Source: JAFALK01 sp042701975 (GTDB lineage Bacteria; Pseudomonadota; Gammaproteobacteria; Burkholderiales; Burkholderiaceae_C). Taken from it: a DNA stretch of 64,000 nt. This document shows positions 45,671 through 54,416 of the stretch, piece after piece. The position numbers and the translations under genes are program-made. Under the pieces are notes generated by a model that ran no database searches, had not been told where the DNA came from, and saw nothing but the letters and a program-made list of their open reading frames with translations. Numbering within the stretch: position 1 is the stretch's first letter; each line of letters starts with the position of its first letter. The stretch lies in assembly GCA_042701975.1 (NCBI GenBank), contig CP170561.1:4588001-4652000 (forward strand). The letters are read 5' to 3'.

Positions 45671-46560
45671 GCCTTCGGCGATTGCCCGGTCATGCGCTTG
45701 AAGGCGTTGCTGAAGGCGCTCTCGGAACCATAGCCCAGAGACTCAGCGATCGCCGCAACTGGCTTGTTCTCGTGTCGAAGAATGCGCTCGGCCAGACGCG
45801 TGCGCCACTGCGCGAGGTAGGTCAGCGGTGCCACACCGGCGCTGGTCTTGAAGCGCAAGGCAAAGGTGGTCCGAGACATCGCACAGGCTTCGGCCAGTTC
45901 CTCGAGGCGCCATGAGCGCGATGGATCGCCGTGCATCAGCCGCAGCGCGGGTGCAATCCGCGGATCGCTCAGGGCCCGCAGCCACCCAGACATCGGCCCC
46001 GATGCCTGCAAGTGGGCGCGCAGGATCTGGATGAACAGCATCTGCGCCAACTGCGCCGACACCAGTTGAGCGCCCGGCAGGTCGGCTGCACGCTCCTCCA
46101 CCAACTGCTCCAGCAGCCACCGAAAACTCGTGGCCTGCGAAGAGTCGGCCGGCACGTGGATCCACGGCGGCAATACATCGGCCAGCAGCCGGCCGCTGGC
46201 TTCGTCCAGCAGCACATGACCGCCGAGATAGGCGAAATCGTCGCCATCACCGATACGCCCGACGGGGTTGTGCCCACCGCTGAAGATGCTCATCGCATCC
46301 ACCGGCTCCACGCCGGGATCGCTGGACACCACGAAGGAGCGCTTGGCCGTCAGCAGGCCGACATCGCCTGCGCCAAAGCGGACCGGCTCGGGTTCTCCAT
46401 CCATCCAGACCCAGCATGAGCCCCTGACCACCGCGAAGAACTTGATCTTCTGGGGCACCGGGAAGCGCAAGGCCCAACGGCCGCCCGCCGTGAAGCCGCC
46501 CGTCACCAGGGATTCAGCCCGGGTGACGCGGAGGATGTCGGAAAAAGGATCTGCACGCAT
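45598..46560 (-). CDS. AraC-family transcriptional regulator (cupin_6 N-terminus)
   Basis: 320-residue DNA-binding protein from MRADPFSDILRVTRAESLVTG. The N-terminal cupin-like sensor (to about 190; SSDPGVEPVDAMSIFSGGHN) is of the AraC cupin_6 type. The C-terminal double helix-turn-helix (WRLEELAEACAMSRTTFALRFKTSAG, then ILRHENKPVAAIAESLGYGSESAFSNAFKRMTGQSPKAYR) is complete. A further 20 residues beyond the HTH lie in the overlap with hpnE. It is divergent from an SDR gene across 74 bases, so that gene is its likely target. The upstream in-frame ATG (46599) is possible but lies in the promoter. Confidence 0.88.
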   Translation of the reverse strand: MRADPFSDILRVTRAESLVTGGFTAGGRWALRFPVPQKIKFFAVVRGSCWVWMDGEPEPVRFGAGDVGLLTAKRSFVVSSDPGVEPVDAMSIFSGGHNPVGRIGDGDDFAYLGGHVLLDEASGRLLADVLPPWIHVPADSSQATSFRWLLEQLVEERAADLPGAQLVSAQLAQMLFIQILRAHLQASGPMSGWLRALSDPRIAPALRLMHGDPSRSWRLEELAEACAMSRTTFALRFKTSAGVAPLTYLAQWRTRLAERILRHENKPVAAIAESLGYGSESAFSNAFKRMTGQSPKAYRSAAMQATAAPAERSAPSSVAG

Positions 46561-46634
46561 TTCCGGACTATCGCGCAAGCAAACCGTACTGTGGCGCATT
46601 AACAGTCCGGACCCTGGACCCTACGCTGACGGCC

Positions 46635-47690
46635 ATGAACACACAAGACACCCAAGGCACCCCAGGCACCCAGGTTCTCGTCACCGGAGGAACAGGATTC
46701 ATCGCGCAGCACTGCATCCTCGTGCTGCTCAGGCGCGGCTACCGAGTGCGCACCACGGTCCGGTCCCTGACCCGCGAGGCGGAGGTGCGGCAGCAACTGC
46801 GCGTCGGCGGGGCCGAGCCGGGCGATCGCCTTTCCTTCATCGAAGCCGACCTGAGTTCGGATGCGGGCTGGGCGGAGGCCGCCGCCGGCTGCAGCTATGT
46901 GATGCACGGCGCTTCGCCGACGCCCTCGGGCAATCAGACCACCGAAGAAGACTGGATCCGGCCGGCGGTGGACGGTAATTTGCGTGTGCTGCGGGCCGCG
47001 CGCGATGCCGACGTCCATCGCGTGGTGCTGACTTCAGCCTTCGGCGCGATCTGCGCGGGCCACGGGCCGATGAAGCGGCCGTTCAATGACGACGACTGGA
47101 GCGACCTCGAAGGTCGAGACGTCTGGCCGTACCAGAAGTCCAAGACCCTGGCGGAACGCGCAGCTTGGGATTTCATCGCCCGGGAAGGCCGGGGCATGGA
47201 GCTTTCGGCCATCAATCCGGTGGCTGTGATGGGCCCGGTGCTCGGCGCGGACTACTCGCACTCCATCCGCCTCATCAAGAACATGCTGGCCGGCCAGCCC
47301 GGTGCGCCCAAGATCAACTCGGGATTCGTGGATGTGCGCGACGTGGCTGAACTGCATCTGCTGGCCATGACGCATGAAGCCGCCAAGGGCCAGCGCTTCG
47401 TGGCCATTGCGGGCGAGAGCCTGTGGATGGCCGAAGTGGCGAAGCTGCTGAAGGGCCGGCTGGGACCACTGGCCAGCAAGGTCTCCACACGCGTGCTGCC
47501 CAACTGGGTGGTGCGTCTCGGCGCGCTGAAGGATCCTGCGCTGCGAGGCGCGGTGCCGCTGCTCGGCCTGAACCTCAACGCCACCAGCGCCAAGGCGATC
47601 CGTCTGCTGGGCTGGTCGCCGCGCACGCGCGAGGAAGCCATCCTCGCCACGGCGGAAAGCCTGAACCGCCTCGGCTTGCTGGGCAGCTAG
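46635..47690 (+). CDS. NAD(P)-dependent SDR/epimerase-type aldehyde or ketone reductase
   Basis: Extended short-chain dehydrogenase of 351 residues, dihydroflavonol-4-reductase-like. Cofactor motif VLVTGGTGFIAQHCIL near residue 14, RTTVRSLTREAEV favouring NADPH binding, and the catalytic Tyr/Lys pair in WPYQKSKTLAERAAWDF (YxxxK) near 165, preceded by the Ser in LTSAFGAI. It is paired with the divergent AraC gene, which points to induction by a small carbonyl or phenolic compound. Its stop overlaps the opposing TIGR03790 gene by 4 bases. Confidence 0.88.
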   Translation: MNTQDTQGTPGTQVLVTGGTGFIAQHCILVLLRRGYRVRTTVRSLTREAEVRQQLRVGGAEPGDRLSFIEADLSSDAGWAEAAAGCSYVMHGASPTPSGNQTTEEDWIRPAVDGNLRVLRAARDADVHRVVLTSAFGAICAGHGPMKRPFNDDDWSDLEGRDVWPYQKSKTLAERAAWDFIAREGRGMELSAINPVAVMGPVLGADYSHSIRLIKNMLAGQPGAPKINSGFVDVRDVAELHLLAMTHEAAKGQRFVAIAGESLWMAEVAKLLKGRLGPLASKVSTRVLPNWVVRLGALKDPALRGAVPLLGLNLNATSAKAIRLLGWSPRTREEAILATAESLNRLGLLGS

Positions 47691-48853
47691 AACGCCGACG
47701 CAAACGGCGCCGCCAGCGGCTCACCAATGAACACGCCTTGCGCCGGCCAAGCCACGCTGTGCCAGTAGGCCTCCAGCGCCGTCACGCCCTGCACGTATGA
47801 CAGCAGCAGGAGCTGCGAATGCGGGAACTTCTGCCAGTGGTTGCAGGGTTCGCTGACGGTGCCGTAGCTGGCCGTGGCGCCGGCTTCGATCCATTCGATG
47901 GCACTCATCTGGCCTTCGCCCGGCGGCGCATCGAGCGCGCCACCGAATGAGGTCAGGTGATCGGCCAGCGCGCCGGGCAGCCACCCGACCTTGTCCAGGC
48001 CTTCGACCCGCACCAGGCCCGTCTGCAGGATGAGCGTGCGCGGCAGCTGCGGCAACGCGTCGGCCTGGATGCGCTTCACGTCCACGCCCCAGGGCCGGAT
48101 CATGCCCGCCGGCGGGAACTGCGCCGAGCGCACGCTGCGCACCGCGTCGCTGGTGGTAATGAACCACGCGTTGGCGCCGAGAAAGGCGCTGGGCAGCGTG
48201 CCGTCGGCCGACACACCGCGATCGATCAGACGCCGGGCGCTCTCGACCGAGCGCGCGGCCAGCATCATCGTGGGCCGGATGCCTTTCTCGGCAAAGGGCC
48301 GGTTGCCCGTGTACTGCACGTAAGGCGAAACCTCAGACGCCGCGCAGGTCTGCTCGCAGATCTTGGGCTGGTAGCCCCGCGCCAGCGCCGAGGTCAGGCC
48401 GTTGCACTCCACTGCATAGGGCTGGCGCCAGGCCAGGGCCAGGCCCTGCACGGCTTCAGGCATCTGCTTGCGAACCTGGGCCTCCAGCACCGCGAACTCG
48501 GCCACGCTAAGTCGCGGCTTCACGGCCAGATGCACGTGGACGATGTTCTCGGCCGGGATGCCGCGCTTTTGCTGGTAGTACTCACCCACCGCCACCGAAT
48601 AGGGATCGTCAAGATTGATCACCAGGCCCAGCGTCTGCGCCGTGATGTGGCCCTGCAGGCGCTGCATGCGCAGCACGGGCGCCGGCGGTGCCGTCGCGGC
48701 GGCCGCGGGTTGGGCCGTTTGTTGAGGCGAACCCTCCTGCGCTGCTGCGCTCAGCGGCAGCGCGGCCAAGCACAGGCTCACGGACAGGCATTGCACGATG
48801 CGAAGCACGAGGCGGTGGAATCCACCTTCTTCAAGACGTTTCATTTTCGCCAT
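47687..48853 (-). CDS. TIGR03790-family exported protein of unknown function
   Basis: About 388 residues. A basic N-terminus (MAKMKRLEEGGFHRLVLRIV) leads into a signal peptide (QCLSVSLCLAALPLSAAAQ) and a Gln/Ala/Pro linker. The rest matches the TIGR03790 pattern: a LVINLDDPYSVAVGEYYQQKRGIPAENIVHV start, FAEKGIRPTMMLAARSVESARRLIDRGV in the middle, and GALADHLTSFGGALDAPPGEGQMSAIEWIEAGATASYGTVSEPCNH near the C-terminus. The family has no known activity. The start could be 48853 or 48844. It is divergent from an IclR regulator with only 35 bases between. Confidence 0.85.
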   Translation of the reverse strand: MAKMKRLEEGGFHRLVLRIVQCLSVSLCLAALPLSAAAQEGSPQQTAQPAAAATAPPAPVLRMQRLQGHITAQTLGLVINLDDPYSVAVGEYYQQKRGIPAENIVHVHLAVKPRLSVAEFAVLEAQVRKQMPEAVQGLALAWRQPYAVECNGLTSALARGYQPKICEQTCAASEVSPYVQYTGNRPFAEKGIRPTMMLAARSVESARRLIDRGVSADGTLPSAFLGANAWFITTSDAVRSVRSAQFPPAGMIRPWGVDVKRIQADALPQLPRTLILQTGLVRVEGLDKVGWLPGALADHLTSFGGALDAPPGEGQMSAIEWIEAGATASYGTVSEPCNHWQKFPHSQLLLLSYVQGVTALEAYWHSVAWPAQGVFIGEPLAAPFASAF

Positions 48854-48888
48854 GCAAAACAAGCTCGAACTCCCTCACAATCCAGACG

Positions 48889-49659
48889 ATGAAAAACAAA
48901 GAGAACCAGACGCCGGCCATCCAGGTGCTGGAACGCATGTTTTCGCTGTTGGACGTGCTCGCCAGCCATCAGGATCCCGTTTCGCTGAAATCGATCAGCG
49001 AGACCACCGGCCTGCACCCCTCCACGGCGCACCGCATTCTGAACGACCTGACGCTCGGCCGATTTGTGGATCGACCGGAAGCCGGCAGCTATCGGCTGGG
49101 CATGCGGCTGCTGGAGCTGGGCAATCTGGTCAAGGCGCGGCTGGACGTGCGTGACGCGGCCCTGGGGCCGATGCGCGAGCTGCACAAGTTCACCCACCAG
49201 CCGGTCAATCTCTCGGTGCGCCAGGGCGACGAGATCGTCTACATCGAGCGCACCTATTCCGAGCGCTCGGGCATGCAGGTCGTGCGCGCCGTGGGCGGCC
49301 GGGCGCCGCTGCACCTCACCTCGGTGGGCAAGCTCTTCCTGGCCGTGGAGGATCCGCAGCGCGTGCGCGCCTATGCCACGCGCACCGGCCTGGCCGGCCA
49401 CACGCGCAACAGCATGACGGAAATCGGCACGCTGGAACGCGAGCTGGCCCTGATCCGCCAGCGCGGCGTCTCGCGCGACGACGAGGAGCTGGAACTCGGC
49501 GTGCGCTGCATGGCCGCCGGCATCTACGACGACCAGGCCAAGCTGGTGGCGGGTCTGTCGATCTCGGCGCCGGCCGATCGCCTGGAAGAAGGCTGGCTGG
49601 CACGGCTCAAGGAAACGGCGGGGCAGATCTCGTCGGCGCTGGGCTACCGCGGCAACTGA
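48889..49659 (+). CDS. IclR-family transcriptional regulator
   Basis: 256-residue regulator from MKNKENQTPAIQVLERMFSL. The N-terminal winged helix (PVSLKSISETTGLHPSTAHRILNDLTLGRFVDRPEAGSYRLG) is followed by the GAF-like IclR ligand domain (LTSVGKLFLA; ELELGVRCMAAGIYDDQAKLVAGLSISAPADRL). IclR proteins sense aromatic or carboxylic acids, usually controlling the neighbouring or own gene. Here the only close partner is the divergent TIGR03790 gene. A strong terminator follows. Confidence 0.9.
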   Translation: MKNKENQTPAIQVLERMFSLLDVLASHQDPVSLKSISETTGLHPSTAHRILNDLTLGRFVDRPEAGSYRLGMRLLELGNLVKARLDVRDAALGPMRELHKFTHQPVNLSVRQGDEIVYIERTYSERSGMQVVRAVGGRAPLHLTSVGKLFLAVEDPQRVRAYATRTGLAGHTRNSMTEIGTLERELALIRQRGVSRDDEELELGVRCMAAGIYDDQAKLVAGLSISAPADRLEEGWLARLKETAGQISSALGYRGN

Positions 49660-49681
49660 CTTTGCCGCGTTTGAAAAGCAA

Positions 49682-49702
49682 AACGCGCCCGATGGGCGCG
49701 TT
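49682..49702. terminator. Terminator between iclR-type and pbpG genes
   Basis: Perfect stem AACGCGCCC / GGGCGCGTT with a GAT loop, followed by CTTCGTTTCT on the plus strand. It lies 22 bases after the regulator stop and, because A's flank the left arm, could also serve pbpG on the minus strand. Confidence 0.85.
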
Positions 49703-49759
49703 CTTCGTTTCTGCTGTCAGCTTGACTACCCCACAGTTACCTGAGCGTCATCAGCGAAC

Positions 49760-50767
49760 TCAGAGCTTGGATTCCTTGGTGCTGGCCGCAACCGCCTGCG
49801 GGTTGCTGTCCAGCCAGCGGCGCACGCGTTCCGGGTCGGCGGTGCGGGCACCGGCCGTGTCCAGGAACACCATGATCAGCTTGCGGCCAGCCAGCTTGGC
49901 CTGCATGACCAGGCATTTGCCGGCCTCGTTGATGAAGCCCGTCTTCTGCAGGCCGATGTCCCACTTGCCCGCACGGACCAGGCCGTTCGTGCTGTGAAAG
50001 GCCATCTGGCGGCGGCCGATCTTGACGGTCGCTTCCTTGGAAGTCGTGAACTCGCGCAGCACCGGCTGGCCCTCGGCCACCTTGACCAGGCGAGCCAGAT
50101 CCTCAGCGCTGGACTGGTTACGGCTCGAGAGGCCCGTGGGCTCCACGTAATGCGTGTCGGCCATGCCGAGCTCGGCGGCCTTGTGGTTCATGGCGGCCAC
50201 GAAAGCCTCCAGGCCACCGGGATAGCTGCGTGCCAGCGCGTGGGCAGCACGGTTCTCGGACGACATCAGGGCCAGGTGCAGCAGCTCTTCGCGCGTCAGC
50301 GTGGTGCCGAAGGCGAGACGCGAGCCGGTGCCCTTCTCGTTGTCCTTGTCTTCCTGCGTGATGGTGATCTTCTCGTCCATCGGCAGATTGGCCTCGACGA
50401 CGAGCAGGCCGGTCATCAGCTTGGTGATGGAGGCGATGGGCAGCACGGCCTGCGGATTCTTGGACAGCAGGACCTCGTTGGTGTCCTGGTCCATCACCAG
50501 CGCCACGCTGGAGCTCAGATCCAGCGGATCGTCGACGCCATGCAGGCCGTACATCTGGCCAAAGGATGGCACTGCCGCCACGCGGCGCGGCACGCGCGAC
50601 ACGACGGCAGAGGTCCGGACCTTGGAAGTCTTGGCGGAGGCCTTCTTGCAAGCGGCAGCCTTGGGCTGGGTCTTGCAATTGACGGCGGTGGTAGCGGCTT
50701 CAGCGTGCAGCGGCAGGAATGCCAGGCTCAGGGCGATGCCGGAAAGAATTGATGCAACAGTCTTCAA
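49760..50767 (-). CDS. pbpG: D-alanyl-D-alanine endopeptidase (PBP7/PbpG type)
   Basis: Periplasmic low-molecular-weight penicillin-binding protein that cleaves cross-links in peptidoglycan. From a TTG at 50767 it is 335 residues, MKTVASILSGIALSLAFLPL being a clean signal peptide after a GGGGG-containing leader; a GTG at 50815 is the alternative. Catalytic motifs: SITK (SxxK) near residue 115, SEN near 170, and KTGFINEAG near 275. The N-terminal mature region (KTQPKAAACKKASAKTSK) is Lys/Ala-rich, suiting cell-wall contact. It stands alone. Confidence 0.9.
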   Translation of the reverse strand: MKTVASILSGIALSLAFLPLHAEAATTAVNCKTQPKAAACKKASAKTSKVRTSAVVSRVPRRVAAVPSFGQMYGLHGVDDPLDLSSSVALVMDQDTNEVLLSKNPQAVLPIASITKLMTGLLVVEANLPMDEKITITQEDKDNEKGTGSRLAFGTTLTREELLHLALMSSENRAAHALARSYPGGLEAFVAAMNHKAAELGMADTHYVEPTGLSSRNQSSAEDLARLVKVAEGQPVLREFTTSKEATVKIGRRQMAFHSTNGLVRAGKWDIGLQKTGFINEAGKCLVMQAKLAGRKLIMVFLDTAGARTADPERVRRWLDSNPQAVAASTKESKL

Positions 50768-50892
50768 TGGGGCCCCCGAAAGTCCGGCGCAGTGTACGGG
50801 ACAAAGAAATCCCACACAAGATCAAAAACTTAGGCGAGGCTTTTAAAGCTCTGCCTGTCGTGATCGAGTACACCTATTCGCGCTGTTCCTAA

Positions 50893-50907
50893 CGTTTGAT
50901 TCAAACG
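50893..50907. promoter_or_regulatory. Palindrome CGTTTGA-T-TCAAACG upstream of pbpG
   Basis: Perfect 7+7 palindrome around a single T in the 219-base gap between the leuA stop and pbpG. A second, AT-rich palindrome GCTTT-T-AAAGC is at 50839-50849. Either could be an operator of pbpG; no family can be assigned. Confidence 0.35.
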
Positions 50908-50986
50908 GAGGTTGACTTTCGGCGGTCCAGGGACTTACCCGCCCTGGCCCTCCATGCGTGCACTATTGCGCGCTTTTGCCGTCGTT

Positions 50987-52528
50987 TCAGCCCTGCGCAG
51001 CCACCCGCTCGACCTTGCTCTGCAGCTTGTTCAGCGCACTCAGGTAAGCCTTGGCGGAAGCCACAACGATGTCCGGATCAGCCCCCACGCCGTTGACCAC
51101 CCGGCCCGCATGCTGCAGCCGGATCGTCACTTCGCCCTGGGATTCTGTGCTGCCGCTGGTGATGGCGTTGACCGAGTAGAGGATCATTTCCGCCCCACTT
51201 TGAGCCATGGACTCGATGGCACGCAGCACGGCGTCCACCGGGCCGTTGCCGTCGCTCTCGGCGCGCATTTCCTGGCTGCCGGCCGTGATGACCACGGCGG
51301 CATGCGGCTGTTCACCCATCTCCGAGCGCTGCGCCATCGTCACCAGGCGGTAGTGCTCCGACTCCGACTGCACGGCTTCGTCCATGACCAGGGCCAGGAT
51401 GTCCTCGTCGAAGATCTCGTTCTTGCGGTCGGCCAAGTCCTTGAAACGCTGGAAGGCGGCGTTGACATCGGCCTCGGAGTCGAGCGCGATGCCGAGCTCC
51501 TGCAGGCGCTGCTTGAAGGCGTTGCGGCCCGAGAGCTTGCCGAGCACGATCTTGTTGGCGCTCCAGCCCACGTCTTCGGCGCGCATGATCTCGTACGTGT
51601 CGCGAGCCTTGAGCACGCCGTCTTGGTGAATGCCCGAGGCGTGCGCGAAGGCGTTGGCGCCCACCACGGCCTTGTTCGGCTGCACGACGAAGCCGGTGGT
51701 TTGCGAAACCATGCGCGAGGCCGGCACGATCTGCGAAGTGTCGATGTTCACGTCCAGGCCGAAGTAGTCACGGCGCGTCTTCATGGCCATCACCACTTCT
51801 TCGAGTGAGCAGTTGCCCGCACGCTCGCCCAGGCCGTTGATCGTGCATTCGACCTGCCGCGCACCGCCGATCTTCACGCCCGCCAGCGAGTTGGCCACGG
51901 CCATGCCGAGGTCGTTGTGGCAATGCACACTCCAGATCACCTTGTCGGCGTTGGGCACGCGCTCGCGCAGCGTCTTGATGAAGTTGCCGTAGAGCTCTGG
52001 GATGGCGTAGCCGACGGTGTCGGGGATGTTGATGGTCGTCGCACCCTCGTTGATCACGGCCTCGACCACGCGGGCCAGGAACTCGGGGTCGGAGCGATAG
52101 CCGTCCTCGGGCGAGAACTCGATATCGCCGCACAGGTTGCGGGCAAAGCGCACTGCCAGCCTGGCCTGCTCCAGCACCTGCTCGCGCGTCATGCGCAGCT
52201 TCTTCTCCATGTGGAGTTCGCTGGTGGCAATGAAGGTGTGGATGCGCGAGCTGGCCGCGCCCTGGAGCGCTTCCGCCGCCCGCGCGATGTCGCGGTCGTT
52301 GGCACGGGCCAGCGAGCAGACCGTGCTGTCCTTGATGATGTTGGCGATGGCCTTCACCGCCTCGAAATCACCGTTGCTTGAAGCCGCAAAGCCGGCCTCG
52401 ATCACGTTGACCTTCAGCCGCTCCAGCTGGCGCGCGATGCGCAGCTTCTCGTCCTTGGTCATCGAGGCGCCGGGCGATTGCTCGCCGTCGCGCAGCGTGG
52501 TGTCGAAGATGATCAGAGAGTCGGCCAT
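50987..52528 (-). CDS. leuA: 2-isopropylmalate synthase, LeuA type 1
   Basis: First committed enzyme of leucine synthesis: condenses acetyl-CoA with 2-oxoisovalerate. The 513-residue product is the bacterial type: FDTTLRDGEQSPGASMTKDEKL at the start of the TIM barrel, the metal-binding HCHNDLGMA near 205, NGLGERAGNCSLEEVVMA, and a C-terminal leucine-sensing regulatory domain (MRAESDGNGPVDAVLRAIE). It lies 45 bases after a second, type 2 LeuA gene, so leucine flux here can use two isozymes expressed from one attenuated transcript. Confidence 0.95.
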   Translation of the reverse strand: MADSLIIFDTTLRDGEQSPGASMTKDEKLRIARQLERLKVNVIEAGFAASSNGDFEAVKAIANIIKDSTVCSLARANDRDIARAAEALQGAASSRIHTFIATSELHMEKKLRMTREQVLEQARLAVRFARNLCGDIEFSPEDGYRSDPEFLARVVEAVINEGATTINIPDTVGYAIPELYGNFIKTLRERVPNADKVIWSVHCHNDLGMAVANSLAGVKIGGARQVECTINGLGERAGNCSLEEVVMAMKTRRDYFGLDVNIDTSQIVPASRMVSQTTGFVVQPNKAVVGANAFAHASGIHQDGVLKARDTYEIMRAEDVGWSANKIVLGKLSGRNAFKQRLQELGIALDSEADVNAAFQRFKDLADRKNEIFDEDILALVMDEAVQSESEHYRLVTMAQRSEMGEQPHAAVVITAGSQEMRAESDGNGPVDAVLRAIESMAQSGAEMILYSVNAITSGSTESQGEVTIRLQHAGRVVNGVGADPDIVVASAKAYLSALNKLQSKVERVAAQG

Positions 52529-52573
52529 CGCCAGTCCTTCAAGGATTTGCGTTGAAAAATTTTAGGCCAGTGC

Positions 52574-54244
52574 TCAGACGTTCACGGCACTCGATTGCGC
52601 CGCCGCGCTGCGAGCAAAGCCCGAGGCGATCGCCTTGAGCGAGGCGCGCACGATGTTGGCATCGATGCCCACGCCGAAACGCGTCTGCTCGCCCACGCGC
52701 AGCTCGATGTAGGCCACCGCGCGCGCATCGGCGCCGCTGCCCATCGAGTGCTCGTGGTAGTCCAGCACGCGGATGCTCTGGCCGGTGCTGCCGGCCAGGC
52801 CGTTCACGAAGGCGTCGATGGGGCCGTTGCCCTCGCCCTGGACCTTCAACGCGCTGGCACCGACCTGCACCTCGGCGCTGAGGCTGGCCACGTCGTCCCG
52901 CTCGGTGATGACCGGGTGGGCAATCGTGTTCTGGTTGACGGCGTACTCGCGCTCGAAGATCTGCCAGATGGCAGCCGCGTTCAGCTCCTTGCCGCTGTCG
53001 TCCATCACGGCTTGCACCACCTGGCTGAACTCGATCTGCAGGCGGCGCGGCAGCTCCAGGCCGTACTCGGCTTCAAGCAGGTAGCTGATGCCGCCCTTGC
53101 CCGACTGGCTGTTCACGCGGATCACGGCGTCGTAGCTGCGGCCCAGGTCCTTCGGATCCACGGGCAGGTACGGCATATCCCAGAGGTCTCCGTCCTTGCG
53201 GGCGGCAAAGGCCTTCTTGATCGCGTCCTGGTGCGAACCGGAGAATGAGGTGTAGACCAGATCGCCCACGTACGGGTGGCGCGGATGCACGGGGATCTGC
53301 GTGCAGTGCTCGACGCAGCGGCGCACTTCGTCGATGTCCGAGAAGTCAAGCTTCGGATCGACACCCTGCGTATAGAGATTCAGCGCGATGTTGACGAGGT
53401 CCACATTGCCCGTGCGCTCGCCGTTGCCGAACAGGCAGCCTTCGATGCGATCGGCGCCGGCCATCAGGGCCAGCTCGCCGGCCGCTGTGCCGGTGCCACG
53501 GTCGTTGTGCGGATGGACGGACAGCACGATCGATTCACGGCGCTCGAGGTGGCGGTGCATCCACTCGATCATGTCCGCGAAGATGTTCGGCGTGGAATGT
53601 TCGACGGTGGACGGCAGGTTGATGATGGCCTTGCGATCCGGCGTCGGCGCCCACACGGCCGTCACCGCGTCGACCACGCGCTTGCTGAACGCGAGCTCGG
53701 TGCCGGAGAACATCTCGGGCGAGTACTCGAAGCGCCAGTCCGTGCCCGGGTGCTTTGCGGCCAGCTCCTTGATCATGCGGGCGTGCTCGGTCGCCAAAGC
53801 GACGATGCCGTCCTCGTCCGTGCCCAGCACCACGCGGCGCATGATGGGCGCGACGGCGTTGTAGAGGTGAACGATCACGCGCTTGGCGCCGTGCAACGAC
53901 TCGAAGGTGCGCTCGATCAGGTGCGAGCGCGCCTGCGTCAGCACCTGGATGGTCACGTCGTCGGGGATGTGGCCCCCGTCAATCAGCAGGCGGACGAAAT
54001 CGAACTCGGTCTGCGAGGCCGAAGGAAAGCCGACCTCGATCTCCTTGAAGCCGATCTTCACCAGCTCCTTGAACATGCGCAGCTTGCGCTGCACGTCCAT
54101 GGGCTCGATCAGGGCTTGGTTGCCGTCACGCAGGTCCGTGCTCAGCCAGATCGGCGCCTGGGTCAGCTGCACATCGGGCCAGCGGCGGTCGGCCAGGGCG
54201 ATGGGTGCGAATGGGCGGTATTTCTGCGACGGTTGCTTGAGCAT
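52574..54244 (-). CDS. leuA: 2-isopropylmalate synthase, long LeuA type 2
   Basis: 556-residue isozyme of the fungal/actinobacterial-like class. The barrel begins TQAPIWLSTDLRDGNQALIEPMDV, the metal HxH is in LSVHPHNDRGTG, and NGERTGNVDLVNIALNLYTQG and the C-terminal regulatory domain (LKVQGEGNGPIDAFVNGLAG) are present. It is only distantly similar to the 513-residue neighbour, so the pair is not a recent duplication. It starts 113 bases downstream of a leucine leader peptide and 56 bases beyond an attenuator hairpin. Confidence 0.94.
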   Translation of the reverse strand: MLKQPSQKYRPFAPIALADRRWPDVQLTQAPIWLSTDLRDGNQALIEPMDVQRKLRMFKELVKIGFKEIEVGFPSASQTEFDFVRLLIDGGHIPDDVTIQVLTQARSHLIERTFESLHGAKRVIVHLYNAVAPIMRRVVLGTDEDGIVALATEHARMIKELAAKHPGTDWRFEYSPEMFSGTELAFSKRVVDAVTAVWAPTPDRKAIINLPSTVEHSTPNIFADMIEWMHRHLERRESIVLSVHPHNDRGTGTAAGELALMAGADRIEGCLFGNGERTGNVDLVNIALNLYTQGVDPKLDFSDIDEVRRCVEHCTQIPVHPRHPYVGDLVYTSFSGSHQDAIKKAFAARKDGDLWDMPYLPVDPKDLGRSYDAVIRVNSQSGKGGISYLLEAEYGLELPRRLQIEFSQVVQAVMDDSGKELNAAAIWQIFEREYAVNQNTIAHPVITERDDVASLSAEVQVGASALKVQGEGNGPIDAFVNGLAGSTGQSIRVLDYHEHSMGSGADARAVAYIELRVGEQTRFGVGIDANIVRASLKAIASGFARSAAAQSSAVNV

Positions 54245-54300
54245 CGGAGTTCCTGGTTGAGGAGGTTCTTCTTTGCAACCCGCGAATGCCGAAAAACAAA

Positions 54301-54330
54301 ACGGCCCGCTGCAGGTTGCATACGGGCCGT
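54301..54330 (-). terminator. Leucine attenuator terminator upstream of leuA
   Basis: In the leuA sense direction the stem ACGGCCCG / CGGGCCGT (plus coordinates 54330-54323 and 54308-54301) encloses a 14-base loop and is followed by TTTTGTTTTTC, a complete intrinsic terminator between the leader peptide and leuA. A competing pairing is possible: sense GATCG (54359-54355) with CGATC (54336-54332), extended by CGGG (54369-54366) with the terminator's own CCCG (54326-54323). That would act as an antiterminator when the ribosome stalls at the Leu codons. Confidence 0.85.
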
Positions 54331-54357
54331 GGATCGTGGACGAGTGGACGTGTGCGA

Positions 54358-54411
54358 TCAGCGCTCCCGCAGAGGGGCGCCTAGTAGCAGCAGTGCTTCG
54401 TTCGTCGACAT
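54358..54411 (-). CDS. leuL: Leucine leader peptide LeuL of the leuA attenuator
   Basis: A 17-residue ORF, MSTNEALLLLGAPLRER, with four consecutive leucine codons (CTG CTG CTA CTA) followed by a fifth Leu. Two of the run are CTA, a codon rare in this GC-rich genome, which would sharpen sensitivity to tRNA-Leu charging. It ends 27 bases before the terminator stem and lies just upstream of leuA, so scarcity of charged tRNA-Leu would stall ribosomes and let transcription continue. No Shine-Dalgarno is visible: an extended -10 TGCTATATT is centred 13 bases upstream, so the transcript may begin at or next to the AUG. Confidence 0.85.
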   Translation of the reverse strand: MSTNEALLLLGAPLRER

Positions 54412-54416
54412 GGGAA

